Positions 1-8,588 are shown, counted from the first letter of the stretch. The stretch is 64,000 nucleotides of DNA from Sphingobacterium detergens (GCF_003610355.1 NZ_RAPY01000005.1:310001-374000); one strand, 5' to 3'. Numbers and translations are program-made. Notes: generated by a model from the sequence alone, not told the origin.

Positions 1-297
1 ACCGGACACACAGATATCCGGCTTCTGCCCCTTGAAGACTTTATTAACAGCGAGCTTGACACAGTCAACAGGTGTTCCAGAACATTGGTACATCTCAACT
101 CCCTCATAGAGATTGATTTTATCCAATCGAAGTGGTCTACCAAGCGTAATCGCATGCCCCATACCTGATTGTGCCGAATCTGGTGCCACAACAACCACAT
201 TGCCAATTTTTTGCATTTCTTCTAACAACACCTTAATTCCCGGCGCTGTGATACCATCGTCATTAACAACTAAAATATTCGGTTTCTTCTTTACCAT
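1..297 (-). CDS. surE: 5'/3'-nucleotidase SurE, N-terminal part (cut by window edge)
   Basis: This is the N-terminal 99 residues of a SurE-type metal-dependent phosphatase, which removes phosphate from nucleoside monophosphates. The protein starts MVKKKPNILVVNDDGI; the NDDG sequence carries the metal-binding Asp pair typical of SurE. It continues with VVVAPDSAQSGMGHAIT and the conserved CSGTPVDCVK stretch. The ATG at 297 is the first Met before the beta strand leading into NDD, so it is a good start. The 3' end lies beyond base 1. The gene is divergent from kduI. Family assignment is firm because several SurE landmarks occur in order; only the completeness cannot be judged. Confidence 0.93.
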   Translation of the reverse strand, partial: MVKKKPNILVVNDDGITAPGIKVLLEEMQKIGNVVVVAPDSAQSGMGHAITLGRPLRLDKINLYEGVEMYQCSGTPVDCVKLAVNKVFKGQKPDICVSG

Positions 298-452
298 ATA
301 CGAAGTTAGCAAATCTGAAAAATAAAAACCGCAAGAAAATTTGTCTTAATAGATCCTTTACATAAGTACGACATCGATTGCGTAAGATTGTATCGTTTTT
401 GAGAAATATTAGCCCTAAATTTAGCTTTCAAATAAAGAAAAATCATTCCGTT

Positions 453-1298
453 ATGAGCATTAATTTTGAATCCCGCTATGCAATCGGGCCTAAAGAATAC
501 AAAACATTAGATACACAAGGATTAAGAGATAATTTTCTCATTGAAAAAGTTTTTGAAACTGATAAAGTTAACTTTGTCTACACACACTATGACCGTTACA
601 TGGCTGGTGGTGCAATGCCCGTAAATTCTAAAATTAAATTAGAAACAATCCCCGAATTATTAAAAGAACCTTACTTTCTCTCTAGAAGAGAATTGGGTAT
701 TATCAATGTCGGTGGCAATGGGCAGGTAGAGGTAGATGGAACATTGTATGAACTTAAAACCAAAGAAGCGCTCTATATCGGACAAGGTGCAAAAGATGTC
801 TATTTTTCAAGCCAAGACAGTGCGAATCCGGCAAAGTTTTATTTAAACTCAACACCAGCGCACCATAGTTATCCGACCAAAAAGGTCACTAAGGAAGATG
901 CTAATAAAATAGAATTAGGATCTCTGGAAACAGCCAACCACCGTACAATCAATCAAATGTTATTGAATAAAGTTGTACAGACCTGTCAGCTGCAAATGGG
1001 AATGACAGAGCTAAAGCCAGGATCCGTGTGGAATACGATGCCATCGCATACGCATGACCGTCGTATGGAGGTTTATTTTTACTTTGAGTTACCAGAAGGT
1101 CAGGCTGTATCTCATTTTATGGGACCGATAGACGAAACACGTCATATCTGGATGCATAATGATCAGGCTGTCATTTCTCCTCCTTGGTCAATTCACTCAG
1201 GAGCTGGAACATCCAACTATACGTTTATCTGGGGTATGGCGGGCGAAAACCTCGACTACGATGATATGGATAAGTGCGCTATCACTGAGCTTAAGTAG
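453..1298 (+). CDS. kduI: 5-keto-4-deoxyuronate isomerase (KduI)
   Basis: KduI converts 5-keto-4-deoxyuronate to 2,5-diketo-3-deoxygluconate in pectin and glycosaminoglycan uronate breakdown, in the cytoplasm. The product is 281 residues, close to the usual 278. The cupin metal site is visible: HTHDRRME gives His199, His201 and Glu206, and the fourth ligand is His248 in PWSIHSG. An in-frame TTG at 378 would add 25 residues with no family match, so I chose the ATG at 453 (MSINFESRYA). It is first in an operon with a DUF4861 gene and kduD, the next pathway step. No regulator is present in the window. Confidence 0.95.
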   Translation: MSINFESRYAIGPKEYKTLDTQGLRDNFLIEKVFETDKVNFVYTHYDRYMAGGAMPVNSKIKLETIPELLKEPYFLSRRELGIINVGGNGQVEVDGTLYELKTKEALYIGQGAKDVYFSSQDSANPAKFYLNSTPAHHSYPTKKVTKEDANKIELGSLETANHRTINQMLLNKVVQTCQLQMGMTELKPGSVWNTMPSHTHDRRMEVYFYFELPEGQAVSHFMGPIDETRHIWMHNDQAVISPPWSIHSGAGTSNYTFIWGMAGENLDYDDMDKCAITELK

Positions 1299-1333
1299 TA
1301 TTTAGATATCTTTTTTCTTTAATCCATTATCAA

Positions 1334-2461
1334 ATGAAAAGAACATTCATACTAAGTTTAACGCTGGGGCTTTCAAGCATCGCCTTTGCCCAAAACAATA
1401 AGACGATTACGGTTAAAAATCCTTCAGCTGTATCTAGAACAGAGCTGATCAGTATTCCCTATGCAACGTTCGAAAAACATTTCGAGTTGAAGAAAAATGT
1501 CTTTACGATTGTTGATAGCAAGGATAAAGCGGAACTGGCTTACCAATTGGAAAAGCTAGGACAGCCAACCCCTCAAAATGTACTGATACAAGTATCTATT
1601 GCACCTAAAAGTGCTTTGACTTTTGGTGTAACTGGAAATAATCCAAAAACCGTTACTACCAAAACATTTGCGCGTTATGTCCCCGAACGTAAAGATGACT
1701 TTGCCTGGGAAAATGACATTGCTGCATTCAGAGCCTATGGAAAAGCATTAGAAGGGAGCTCTGAAGATGCCCAGGGATTTGATTTTTGGTCTAAGAGAAC
1801 GAATGACCTTATTATTGACGAATGGTATAAAACAGGGGATTATCATGCCGATCATGGTAAAGGTTTAGATTACTATTCTGTGGGTCAAACGCTAGGAGTA
1901 GGCGACGCAACTCCATTTATTGATCAGCAGGTAGTCTATCACAAACATTATCGTCAATACGAAGTCCTAGATAATGGTCCTTTACGCACTACATTTAAGC
2001 TTATCTATGAGCCAGAAAATGTAAAGGGTCAACATATACAAGTTGAAAAAACAGTCTCTTTGGACGCTGGAAGCCAACTGAACAAAATACGTTATGCAAT
2101 CAAAAATACGACTTCAAGCAACACTCCTGTAGTCGTTGGTCTTGCCAAACGAAAAGAGGATAAACCTCAACTCTTAAACGATACCAAAAATGGTATTTTG
2201 GCTTATTGGGAGCCCGCTGAGGGTGATAAAATCACTGGGACTGCCGTGATCTTACCTAATAAAGTAAAATATGTATTTAAGGATAGTCCAAAACAGTTTT
2301 TATTGGCAACTACGGTCAAAAACAACAGTCCTTTGACCTATTTTGCTGGAGCTGCATTCAATAAAGCAGGAAAAATAACCAGTTTTGATCAATGGCAATC
2401 TTATATCAAAGAATTTAGAAATAACTTAAATCAACCATTAACGATAAAATACTCAAAATAA
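1334..2461 (+). CDS. Secreted DUF4861 family protein, pectin-utilisation type
   Basis: A 375-residue exported protein with a signal peptide (MKRTFILSLTLGLSSIAFAQ, cleavage probably after AFA). The body, with segments such as WENDIAAFRAYG, DYHADHGKGLDYYSVG and KLIYEPENV, matches my memory of DUF4861 proteins, which occur in Bacteroidota pectin loci. The biochemical role is not established; a carbohydrate-active or carbohydrate-binding periplasmic role is inference from context. It sits 35 bp after kduI, and its TAA shares a base with the ATG of kduD (TAATG), so the genes are probably translationally coupled. The family call is from memory and no search was run. Confidence 0.8.
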   Translation: MKRTFILSLTLGLSSIAFAQNNKTITVKNPSAVSRTELISIPYATFEKHFELKKNVFTIVDSKDKAELAYQLEKLGQPTPQNVLIQVSIAPKSALTFGVTGNNPKTVTTKTFARYVPERKDDFAWENDIAAFRAYGKALEGSSEDAQGFDFWSKRTNDLIIDEWYKTGDYHADHGKGLDYYSVGQTLGVGDATPFIDQQVVYHKHYRQYEVLDNGPLRTTFKLIYEPENVKGQHIQVEKTVSLDAGSQLNKIRYAIKNTTSSNTPVVVGLAKRKEDKPQLLNDTKNGILAYWEPAEGDKITGTAVILPNKVKYVFKDSPKQFLLATTVKNNSPLTYFAGAAFNKAGKITSFDQWQSYIKEFRNNLNQPLTIKYSK

Positions 2462-3231
2462 TGTCCATACTGCAATCTTTTGATTTGACCGGGAAGGTCG
2501 CTTTGGTAACTGGCTGTAAAAGAGGGATAGGTAAAGCTATAGCCGAAGCATTAGCGGAAGCTGGGGCAGATATCATTGGTGTTTCGGCTTCGCTGGAGAC
2601 AACAGGGTCGGCAGTAGAAAGATCCATACAAGCATTAGGAAGGAATTTTTATGCTTACCAATGTGATTTTTCAAAAAGAACCGAACTCTATCAGTTTATT
2701 GAAAAAGTAAAATCGGAGCATCCAACCATAGACATCCTTTTCAACAATGCTGGAAATATTCTGCGTAAACCAGCAGCTGAACATCCCGATGAGTACTGGG
2801 ATGAAATTATCGAAATCAATCAAAATGCGCAATTCATCCTGACAAGGGAAATTGGAAAAGATATGATTTCACGTGGAACTGGAAAAATTGTATTCACGGC
2901 ATCGTTATTGACTTTTCAAGGCGGTATCAACGTTCCTGGATATGCAGCCTCCAAAGGCGCAATAGGGTCATTGGTAAAGGCTTTTGCAAATGAATGGGCC
3001 TCCAAGGGAGTGAATGTAAATGGTTTTGCTCCAGGTTATATTGCAACGGATAATACGGAAGCATTGAGAGACGATCCAGAACGTTCTAAATCTATCTTGG
3101 ACCGTATACCTGCTGGACGCTGGGGGACGCCGGAAGACTTTAAAGGACCTGCTGTATTCCTTGCTTCAAAAGCAGCAGATTACGTACATGGTACCATCCT
3201 TACTGTCGATGGTGGCTGGATGGGAAGATGA
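2461..3231 (+). CDS. kduD: 2-dehydro-3-deoxy-D-gluconate 5-dehydrogenase (KduD), SDR family
   Basis: KduD is a short-chain dehydrogenase that reduces 2,5-diketo-3-deoxygluconate to 2-keto-3-deoxygluconate (KDG), following KduI. The 256 residues show the nucleotide-binding TGCKRGIGKAIAEAL near residue 17, NNAG near 95, the catalytic Ser in TASLLTFQGG, and the YAASK Tyr-Lys pair. The NVNGFAPGYIATDNTEALR segment is very characteristic of KduD rather than generic SDRs. It is last in the kduI-DUF4861-kduD operon and is followed by a hairpin terminator that lies inside the 3' end of the convergent gene. Genes for KDG kinase and aldolase are not in the window. Confidence 0.93.
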   Translation: MSILQSFDLTGKVALVTGCKRGIGKAIAEALAEAGADIIGVSASLETTGSAVERSIQALGRNFYAYQCDFSKRTELYQFIEKVKSEHPTIDILFNNAGNILRKPAAEHPDEYWDEIIEINQNAQFILTREIGKDMISRGTGKIVFTASLLTFQGGINVPGYAASKGAIGSLVKAFANEWASKGVNVNGFAPGYIATDNTEALRDDPERSKSILDRIPAGRWGTPEDFKGPAVFLASKAADYVHGTILTVDGGWMGR

Positions 3232-3258
3232 AAAATCAACCTTTTAAGATTTTTTGTT

Positions 3259-4101
3259 TTAAAAGTCTTTATCCTTCGGGGTAAAGGCTTTTTTTACGAT
3301 CCTAAATCCAAGATTGCTGAATGAGGCATTCGGGCTAACAGAACCAATATAGACTGTATTGAATGCCGAACAGCTATTTCTACTGCACCACCATGACCCT
3401 CCTCTTGCATGAGCCACATAACGCTCCCCATCTCTATTTAGCTTGCCCGAACAAAATTCAAATACATTACCAAAGACATCATACAGTCCCCATGGATTCG
3501 GTTTGAATGCCCCTACAGGGGAAGTATACATATAACCATCCGAATAGTCTGCTTTAAGGTGATCCCTGCTATGCCATATATTAGCATATTGACCTATATT
3601 TTCTTTATTCACCCCCTCAAAATAACGTCCATCACTACCGGCCCGCGCAGCAACCTCCCACTCCTCAAAACTGGGTAACCTGCAATCAGCCCAAGCGCAA
3701 TAAGCCAATACGTCTTTAAAAGATATACAAGTGACAGGATGATCCATTTTGTCTACTATACCACCACGGCTTACCCCATTAGGGAAACGCCAATAAGCAG
3801 TGCTGTCTTGTAGCCACCTGAATTCTGCAAGCCCTGGCTCAAATACCATCGCATTATGATATCGTTCTGCCAAAGTATGATAGCCCGTCGCCTGTACAAA
3901 TTTTTCAAATTCGGCATTGGTCAGTTCGTATTGAGCAATCCAAAAAGGATCTATATGTACTGTTCTTTTCGGATTATCCAGACTCATTGTATCCCCCAGT
4001 TGGTAATCTCCTCCGGGAATCAAAACATATCCCTTCTCCTGCCCTATTAATGATATATAGCTCAAGAGAAACAAAATCAATATGGATAGTGCTTGTCTCA
4101 C
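3259..4101 (-). CDS. Secreted formylglycine-generating-enzyme (SUMF1) family protein with intact Cys pair
   Basis: A 280-residue exported protein (signal peptide MRQALSILILFLLSYISLIG) consisting of one FGE-sulfatase/SUMF1 domain. Landmarks are YVLIPGGDYQLGD, the ELTNAEFEKFVQATGY segment, HPVTCISFKDVLAYCAWA, RLPSFEEWEVAARAG, NPWGLYDVFGNVFEFC and NLGFRIV. Near the C terminus RGGSWWCSRNSCSAF has Cys239 and Cys244 with the GGSxxCxxxxC spacing of genuine copper-dependent formylglycine-generating enzymes. Many bacterial relatives (PvdO, EgtB, GldJ/K type) lack it. It lacks the RYR that usually follows, so catalytic activity is uncertain. It overlaps the upstream gene by 4 bp and is the third gene of an operon with two paralogous secreted proteins. 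No sulfatase is present in the window. Confidence 0.85.
   Translation of the reverse strand: MRQALSILILFLLSYISLIGQEKGYVLIPGGDYQLGDTMSLDNPKRTVHIDPFWIAQYELTNAEFEKFVQATGYHTLAERYHNAMVFEPGLAEFRWLQDSTAYWRFPNGVSRGGIVDKMDHPVTCISFKDVLAYCAWADCRLPSFEEWEVAARAGSDGRYFEGVNKENIGQYANIWHSRDHLKADYSDGYMYTSPVGAFKPNPWGLYDVFGNVFEFCSGKLNRDGERYVAHARGGSWWCSRNSCSAFNTVYIGSVSPNASFSNLGFRIVKKAFTPKDKDF
3262..3296 (+). terminator. Intrinsic terminator of the kdu operon, embedded in the convergent gene
   Basis: The hairpin AGTCTTTATCC-TTCG-GGGTAAAGGCT is followed by a run of T on the + strand, about 30 bp after kduD stops. It lies within the last codons of the opposite-strand formylglycine-enzyme-like gene, so the C-terminal coding sequence doubles as a terminator. 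Confidence 0.6.
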
Positions 4102-4877
4102 TGATTTTGACGTTTTTTATATAATGCTTGAGCAGATTCAATAATATACTCTTCGTTGACACTTGAAAAATTTATCCAACTATCAGAATGCGTATTTTCT
4201 CCGTATAACTTGTTGTATATTTTAGACTGTTCAAATGCGCCAAAATTTGACGTTTTCAATAACTGAAGCAAAGTAGTCAATATATCTTTGTCCTTTGGAT
4301 TCTTTTGATAGAAACTGAGCAAAAAGGGAATACTTTCCCAAGCGTCAATTTCTATTAATGCTGTTTTATAATTCAATCCGAGTGTATGGTTCTGGATCGC
4401 TTGGTTTATAATCAGATCTATTATTCTTTTTTTATTTTTCTTCATAAAAAGAAGTTGTCGTTCACTCCAAAAGACACCATTATAAACAAAAAGCAATTGC
4501 CCAAAGATTTTGTTCTGAGGATCGAATACAAACATTCGCTCCGCGCAAGCCTGACTGTAAATTTCAGGATAGATCATTATATAAGTAAACTTCTCTTCAA
4601 AGCTCAGCTTATCAAAGTCAGCTCTCGAAATTCCTGCGTTATAGTCTACCAATGCTCCATCCGGAAGCTTTTTTGATTGTTGCTCCACTAAGCCTTGAAC
4701 CTTTTTGAGACCAAAAGGTGGTATACTCTCTTTTTCCCGCATCGCATAATAAGCTGAATCTTTTGACCGAGGTTCATTCCAGGCAACATCTTTATATTCC
4801 TGGCCAAAACTCACATTACTGATAAAGCCTAACAAGATCAAGCAGCAAGCCCATATTTTATTTACCTTTTTTTTCAT
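4098..4877 (-). CDS. Secreted protein of unknown function, paralogue of the upstream gene
   Basis: I do not recognise the family. The product is 259 residues with a signal peptide ending near NVSFGQ and no other membrane segment. It aligns along its length with the upstream gene product. Shared landmarks are IPPFGLKKV/IPPYGLAKV, FEEKFTYIMI/LREKFTYTMI, KIFGQLL/KIFGKLL, WSERQ, GLNYK/GVNYK, a Trp then IPF, PKDKD and KLYGE. The mature part has a single Cys (about residue 111), aligned with the only mature Cys of the paralogue. Overlaps on both sides (20 bp upstream, 4 bp downstream) indicate one operon with the formylglycine-enzyme-like gene, so the three may work together in the envelope; that is inference. 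Confidence 0.75.
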   Translation of the reverse strand: MKKKVNKIWACCLILLGFISNVSFGQEYKDVAWNEPRSKDSAYYAMREKESIPPFGLKKVQGLVEQQSKKLPDGALVDYNAGISRADFDKLSFEEKFTYIMIYPEIYSQACAERMFVFDPQNKIFGQLLFVYNGVFWSERQLLFMKKNKKRIIDLIINQAIQNHTLGLNYKTALIEIDAWESIPFLLSFYQKNPKDKDILTTLLQLLKTSNFGAFEQSKIYNKLYGENTHSDSWINFSSVNEEYIIESAQALYKKRQNQ

Positions 4878-5613
4878 TGTAATACCCCATTGCTCTACGA
4901 TATATTAATGCTTCATTCTCCTTATTATAATCCAAATAGGCATAATAATTACTTGTCTCGCCATATAACTTTTTGAAGGATGTAGACTTCATAAATTCGC
5001 TATACTCGCCACGTTTCATCAGTAACAACAGCAAAGTTAATGCATCCTTATCTTTAGGGGTTTTCTTTGCATATTCAATAATAAATGGAATCATTTGCCA
5101 GCCATTGATCTGTTCAATCGTCTCCTTATAATTCACCCCCATTCGTTTGCTTCTCAAGACAGACTCTTGAATCAGTTTCATAACCGAATCCCTATTTTCC
5201 TGTAAAAAATCGGTCTGTCTTTCCGACCACCAAGCTTCATTAAAACCACCAAGCAACTTACCAAATATTTTCTTGTCTATAGCTTTCTGATTTTCTGGAA
5301 TATCGCAATTCTGGGCATTTACCTCAGCATGAATCATAGTATAGGTAAATTTTTCGCGTAAACTTAAATTCTTAAAATCCGTTGCAGAAAGAGCAAGCAC
5401 ACTAGTCTCTCCCCCATCTTTATCCCCTACAGGAGATAATTTAGCAATCAAAGCTTTCACCTTTGCCAAACCATAAGGTGGTATTGTCATCTTTGTCCTG
5501 AATTCAATAGCTGCGGGATCCATCATATAATTACTTCCCTCCTCGTTTTCTGTCTGTGCAAAAGCCCAAGTCCAACTACCTAAGCAAATAAATAATAAAA
5601 TTAAACTTCTCAT
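4858..5613 (-). CDS. Secreted protein of unknown function, first gene of a three-gene operon
   Basis: Unrecognised 251-residue protein with signal peptide MRSLILLFICLGSWTWAFAQ. It is clearly a tandem duplicate of the next gene: MTIPPYGLAKV, LREKFTYTMIHAE, KKIFGKLLGG, WWSERQ, GVNYKETIEQINGW, IPFI, TPKDKDALTLLLLL and KLYGET recur there in the same order. The single mature Cys is at about residue 103, in AQNC. The protein looks mainly alpha-helical, from the spacing of hydrophobic residues in the second half. It ends inside the start of the second paralogue (20-bp overlap). No catalytic motif is visible. Confidence 0.75.
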   Translation of the reverse strand: MRSLILLFICLGSWTWAFAQTENEEGSNYMMDPAAIEFRTKMTIPPYGLAKVKALIAKLSPVGDKDGGETSVLALSATDFKNLSLREKFTYTMIHAEVNAQNCDIPENQKAIDKKIFGKLLGGFNEAWWSERQTDFLQENRDSVMKLIQESVLRSKRMGVNYKETIEQINGWQMIPFIIEYAKKTPKDKDALTLLLLLMKRGEYSEFMKSTSFKKLYGETSNYYAYLDYNKENEALIYRRAMGYYNEKKGK

Positions 5614-5790
5614 AAAGTATACATAATGCTATTTAAAAGTAAAGAAATTATTCCTACCAAAAACAATTCCATTTGTTAAACCTAATACCATAAATTTTAT
5701 TTCCTTCTGATCTTAAGGGTATCACTTTCGATATATCTACATTTTCCAAAGCTATGCGCTGCACAATTAGCTTTCTAACGACATAGAAAA

Positions 5791-5826
5791 CAAAAATCCC
5801 CAGACTTCCTAAGAGATCCAGGGATT
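5791..5826 (-). terminator. Probable intrinsic terminator after nadD
   Basis: On the minus strand an AATCCC/GGGATT-based stem is followed by TTTTTG, 23 bp after the nadD stop codon. The rest of the 5614-5848 gap holds nothing else I can support. Confidence 0.55.
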
Positions 5827-5848
5827 CACGTTGTATATTTTGCCGTCC

Positions 5849-6424
5849 TTATGAATAAAGGCCCTTTTTATCTATAAAATCAATAACTTTTTGCGGCGTA
5901 AAAAACTGAATATTCTTATTCTCTTTGATCGCTTTTCGCAGAAAAGTAGAAGAGAGTTCCATTAATGGTGTATCTGTCATGGTTATGGAAGGGTGATCCT
6001 TTAGTTTTCTTCCATCATAACCTGGACGAGGGTATACATAAATATGATAATCGCGCAAAATAATCTCCGCATTCTTCCATTTCTCCAATGACTCTAAGAT
6101 ATCCTCCCCCATCAAAAGCACAAATTCTCTATTTGGATATTTTTCTTTTAGATATGTTAAGGTATCTATTGTATAAGACGGTACTGGTAAATGAAATTCA
6201 ATATCACTCACGCGCAAATGTTCACAATCCTCCACTGCCAGATTTAACATCTCTAAACGATCGTATGGATCAGCTAAGGTAGATTTTTTCTTAAATGGAT
6301 TCTGTGGAGATACCACAAACCAAACTTCATCCAGTCCAGTAAAATTGGCCATGTAATTTGCTATAATCAAATGCCCAACATGCACCGGATTAAAGGAACC
6401 AAAAAACAAACCAATTTTTTTCAT
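5849..6424 (-). CDS. nadD: Nicotinate-nucleotide adenylyltransferase (NadD)
   Basis: NadD adenylates nicotinate mononucleotide to deamido-NAD, the shared late step of NAD synthesis. The 191 residues begin MKKIGLFFGSFNPVHVGHLI, carrying the GSFNPVHxGH nucleotidyltransferase signature. Near the C terminus the SSTFLRK segment matches the ISSTxIR motif. It lies 8 bp after gmk, in the yicC-gmk-nadD order common in Bacteroidota, so it is likely cotranscribed with gmk. nadA and nadB, the earlier de novo NAD genes, are in the same window at the origin. Confidence 0.95.
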   Translation of the reverse strand: MKKIGLFFGSFNPVHVGHLIIANYMANFTGLDEVWFVVSPQNPFKKKSTLADPYDRLEMLNLAVEDCEHLRVSDIEFHLPVPSYTIDTLTYLKEKYPNREFVLLMGEDILESLEKWKNAEIILRDYHIYVYPRPGYDGRKLKDHPSITMTDTPLMELSSTFLRKAIKENKNIQFFTPQKVIDFIDKKGLYS

Positions 6425-6432
6425 TTCGCCCT

Positions 6433-7002
6433 TTATTTATTGATGAAGCCCATTACAATTTCTTCTGCGTCGGCACAAGCTGTAGCTAAATCAAAATTTT
6501 TCAGGATTACATCAAACTTATTCGCATAGGTTAGTTCCAATTCCGCTTTGGCAAATCTTTCCTGTAGTTTTTCCTCCGAATCTGTGCCACGTCCAGTTAG
6601 ACGTTCTTTAAGTACTTCTAATGATGGTGGTTGCACAAATATAGAGATTGCCTGCTCTGGAAATTTAGATTTCAGACGTAATCCTCCAACGACATCAATA
6701 TCGAAAATAACATTTTTACCCTCTTTCCAGATACGTTCAATTTCGGAACGCAAAGTACCATAAAATGTACCTGAATAGACCTCTTCAAATTCGATAAACT
6801 CTTGTTTGGCAACTTTATGCAAAAATTCTTCTTTGGACATAAAGTAATAGTCTTTTCCATCGACTTCCTGTCCCCTTGGATCACGGGTACTCGCAGAAAT
6901 AGAAAATTCTATTTTATCGCCATGTTTACTTAAAAGGTCTCTTACTATAGTTGTTTTTCCCGCGCCCGACGGTGCTGAGAAAATAATTAATTTACCGCTC
7001 AT
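6433..7002 (-). CDS. gmk: Guanylate kinase
   Basis: Guanylate kinase phosphorylates GMP to GDP with ATP in the cytoplasm. The product has 189 residues, normal for the family. The P-loop is SAPSGAGKTTIVRDLL at the N terminus. The GMP-binding segment SISASTRDPRGQEVDGKDYYF follows, and then EVYSGTFYGTLRSEI. The GRGTDSEEKLQERFAKAE lid region is present. It is 2 bp downstream of the YicC-type gene, so the two are almost certainly cotranscribed, with nadD next. Confidence 0.96.
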   Translation of the reverse strand: MSGKLIIFSAPSGAGKTTIVRDLLSKHGDKIEFSISASTRDPRGQEVDGKDYYFMSKEEFLHKVAKQEFIEFEEVYSGTFYGTLRSEIERIWKEGKNVIFDIDVVGGLRLKSKFPEQAISIFVQPPSLEVLKERLTGRGTDSEEKLQERFAKAELELTYANKFDVILKNFDLATACADAEEIVMGFINK

Positions 7003-7004
7003 CC

Positions 7005-7880
7005 TTATAATACGTTGAGCAACTGCTCTTTTATTTTTTCTAATTCTTCCTTCATTCTAACCACAATCTGCTGTATACCGGCGTGATTAGCTTTAGATCC
7101 CAAAGTATTGATTTCACGGCCCATTTCTTGAGAGATAAAGCCTAGTTTCTTACCATTTGAATCGTCAGAATCAAAGGCTTTTAGAAAGTAGTTACAGTGG
7201 GAACGCAACCTAACTTTCTCTTCAGTGACATCTAATTTATCGATATAATAAACAAGCTCCTGTTCAAAACGATTCTGATCTACATTCTCTTTACCCACAC
7301 TATCATTGAGAAATTGCTCTATACGTTGTCTGATCAAAGGGATACGTTCAACTTCAAGTGCTTCCACTTCGCCCAAATAGGTCAAAATCATTTCAGCTCT
7401 CTTTTTTAGATCTTGAGCCAATACATTTCCTTCATCTTCACGGAATGTATTGAAATGTCTTACCGCATCATAAAAAGCATCCATCAATACGCTAGATTCT
7501 TCATCATCAACGGTATCGTCATTGTTGGTAACAACTTCAGGCATATTTAACGCCAATTCGAATAGATTGACATTCGTATCATTTAGCTCATTTGCGATCT
7601 GCTGCAATTGACCATAATATTTTTTTAGTAAATCAGCATTGATAGATGAAGCCTTGGCTGTTTGATCAGCATATTCTACGGTTACGTTCAGATTAACTTT
7701 TCCGCGTTCAATAAGCTTACTGCATTCAGTACGCAAGGTCAATTCTTTGTCCGAAACTACTTTGGGCAGACGAAGATTTAATTCAAGGAATTTTGAATTT
7801 AAGGACTTTATTTCGACACTATATTTGACTTTACCGTTCTCTTTGGAAGCCGTGCCATATCCTGTCATGGATTTTATCAT
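7005..7880 (-). CDS. YicC family protein (putative endoribonuclease)
   Basis: A 291-residue member of the YicC/YloC family; E. coli YicC is reported to be an endoribonuclease. The start MIKSMTGYGTA matches the conserved family N terminus, so I use the ATG at 7880 rather than the in-frame ATG two codons upstream. The C-terminal DUF1732 part shows KLGFISQEMGREINTLGSKANHA, a hallmark stretch rich in conserved acidic and Asn residues. It is first of a tight group with gmk and nadD. Confidence 0.92.
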   Translation of the reverse strand: MIKSMTGYGTASKENGKVKYSVEIKSLNSKFLELNLRLPKVVSDKELTLRTECSKLIERGKVNLNVTVEYADQTAKASSINADLLKKYYGQLQQIANELNDTNVNLFELALNMPEVVTNNDDTVDDEESSVLMDAFYDAVRHFNTFREDEGNVLAQDLKKRAEMILTYLGEVEALEVERIPLIRQRIEQFLNDSVGKENVDQNRFEQELVYYIDKLDVTEEKVRLRSHCNYFLKAFDSDDSNGKKLGFISQEMGREINTLGSKANHAGIQQIVVRMKEELEKIKEQLLNVL

Positions 7881-7972
7881 ATGCAAAGGTATGACTTTTC
7901 GAATAAAAGTTGAAGGCGCAACATAGATTAATTGCTGATACTCCTCAAATTACCTCCAAATAGGATAGATAT

Positions 7973-8545
7973 TTACCAGTCATGCTTTGCAATAATAACA
8001 ACGAGATAGCTTTCATAAGGACTAGCTCCCTTGCACTTCACATAACCAATCCCGATATCATATAGTGATCCGTTCCATTGATCCATACCCAATAAATGCG
8101 TACGGTGATGATAACCTGGCGCTTCTCTTCCGATAATTAATGCTTTAACAGCATCGGTTGCACTAGCACGATTGGCAGCAATGGATTCAAAATTATTGGC
8201 ACTCCTTTTCTTTAGCCAAGACTGATTTAACTCGTATCCGGCTTCTTCGATAAAATAATTGGGTCCATAGCCTTCAGGAGAGACATGATCAAAATAAGAC
8301 CGTTTGGCCATATCTTTAGCTCGATATTCTGCAACTTCGGCAAGCTGCTTGTTCCAATTAAGCTTTGTTCGAGTAATCTTTTGTAGATTGAAAAGTTTTA
8401 ATTCCCTTTTATATTTTTCAGGATTTGTTCGAATTTTATTCAACAGATCGTAAGCCTCTTTTGCTTGACGCCGATCGACAGAGACACGTTGCCCCAAAGC
8501 AAGCTGTGCGACAAATAAGGTAAATGCTAAAATGAAGTATTTCAT
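7973..8545 (-). CDS. Secreted CAP (SCP/PR-1-like) domain protein
   Basis: A 190-residue exported protein with signal peptide MKYFILAFTLFVAQLALG. The body is a CAP domain: LLNKIRTNPEKY, LNWNKQLAEVAEYRAKDMA, then YFDHVSPEGYGPNYFIEEAGY with the conserved His, and LIIGREAPGYHHRTHLLGMDQW with further cavity His residues. The ending YVKCKGASPYESYLVVIIAKHDW resembles the GxxYxxVxxFG end of the fold. The role in bacteria is mostly unknown; lipid binding or envelope functions are proposed. It stands alone, 44 bp upstream of nothing coding and behind yicC by 92 bp. Confidence 0.85.
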   Translation of the reverse strand: MKYFILAFTLFVAQLALGQRVSVDRRQAKEAYDLLNKIRTNPEKYKRELKLFNLQKITRTKLNWNKQLAEVAEYRAKDMAKRSYFDHVSPEGYGPNYFIEEAGYELNQSWLKKRSANNFESIAANRASATDAVKALIIGREAPGYHHRTHLLGMDQWNGSLYDIGIGYVKCKGASPYESYLVVIIAKHDW

Positions 8546-8588
8546 ATCAATCCTTTAACCTTAAAAGACTGACTTTAGTATTTAACGT

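Noticed and set aside
113..325. A plus-strand ORF at the left edge
   Set aside because: It is the antisense reading of surE, whose minus-strand protein has clear SurE motifs.
2865..2880. A TTTCACGTGGAAC sequence in kduD resembling parS
   Set aside because: Only 13 of 16 positions match and it encodes a conserved ISRGTG segment of KduD, 25 kb from the origin, so it is probably chance.
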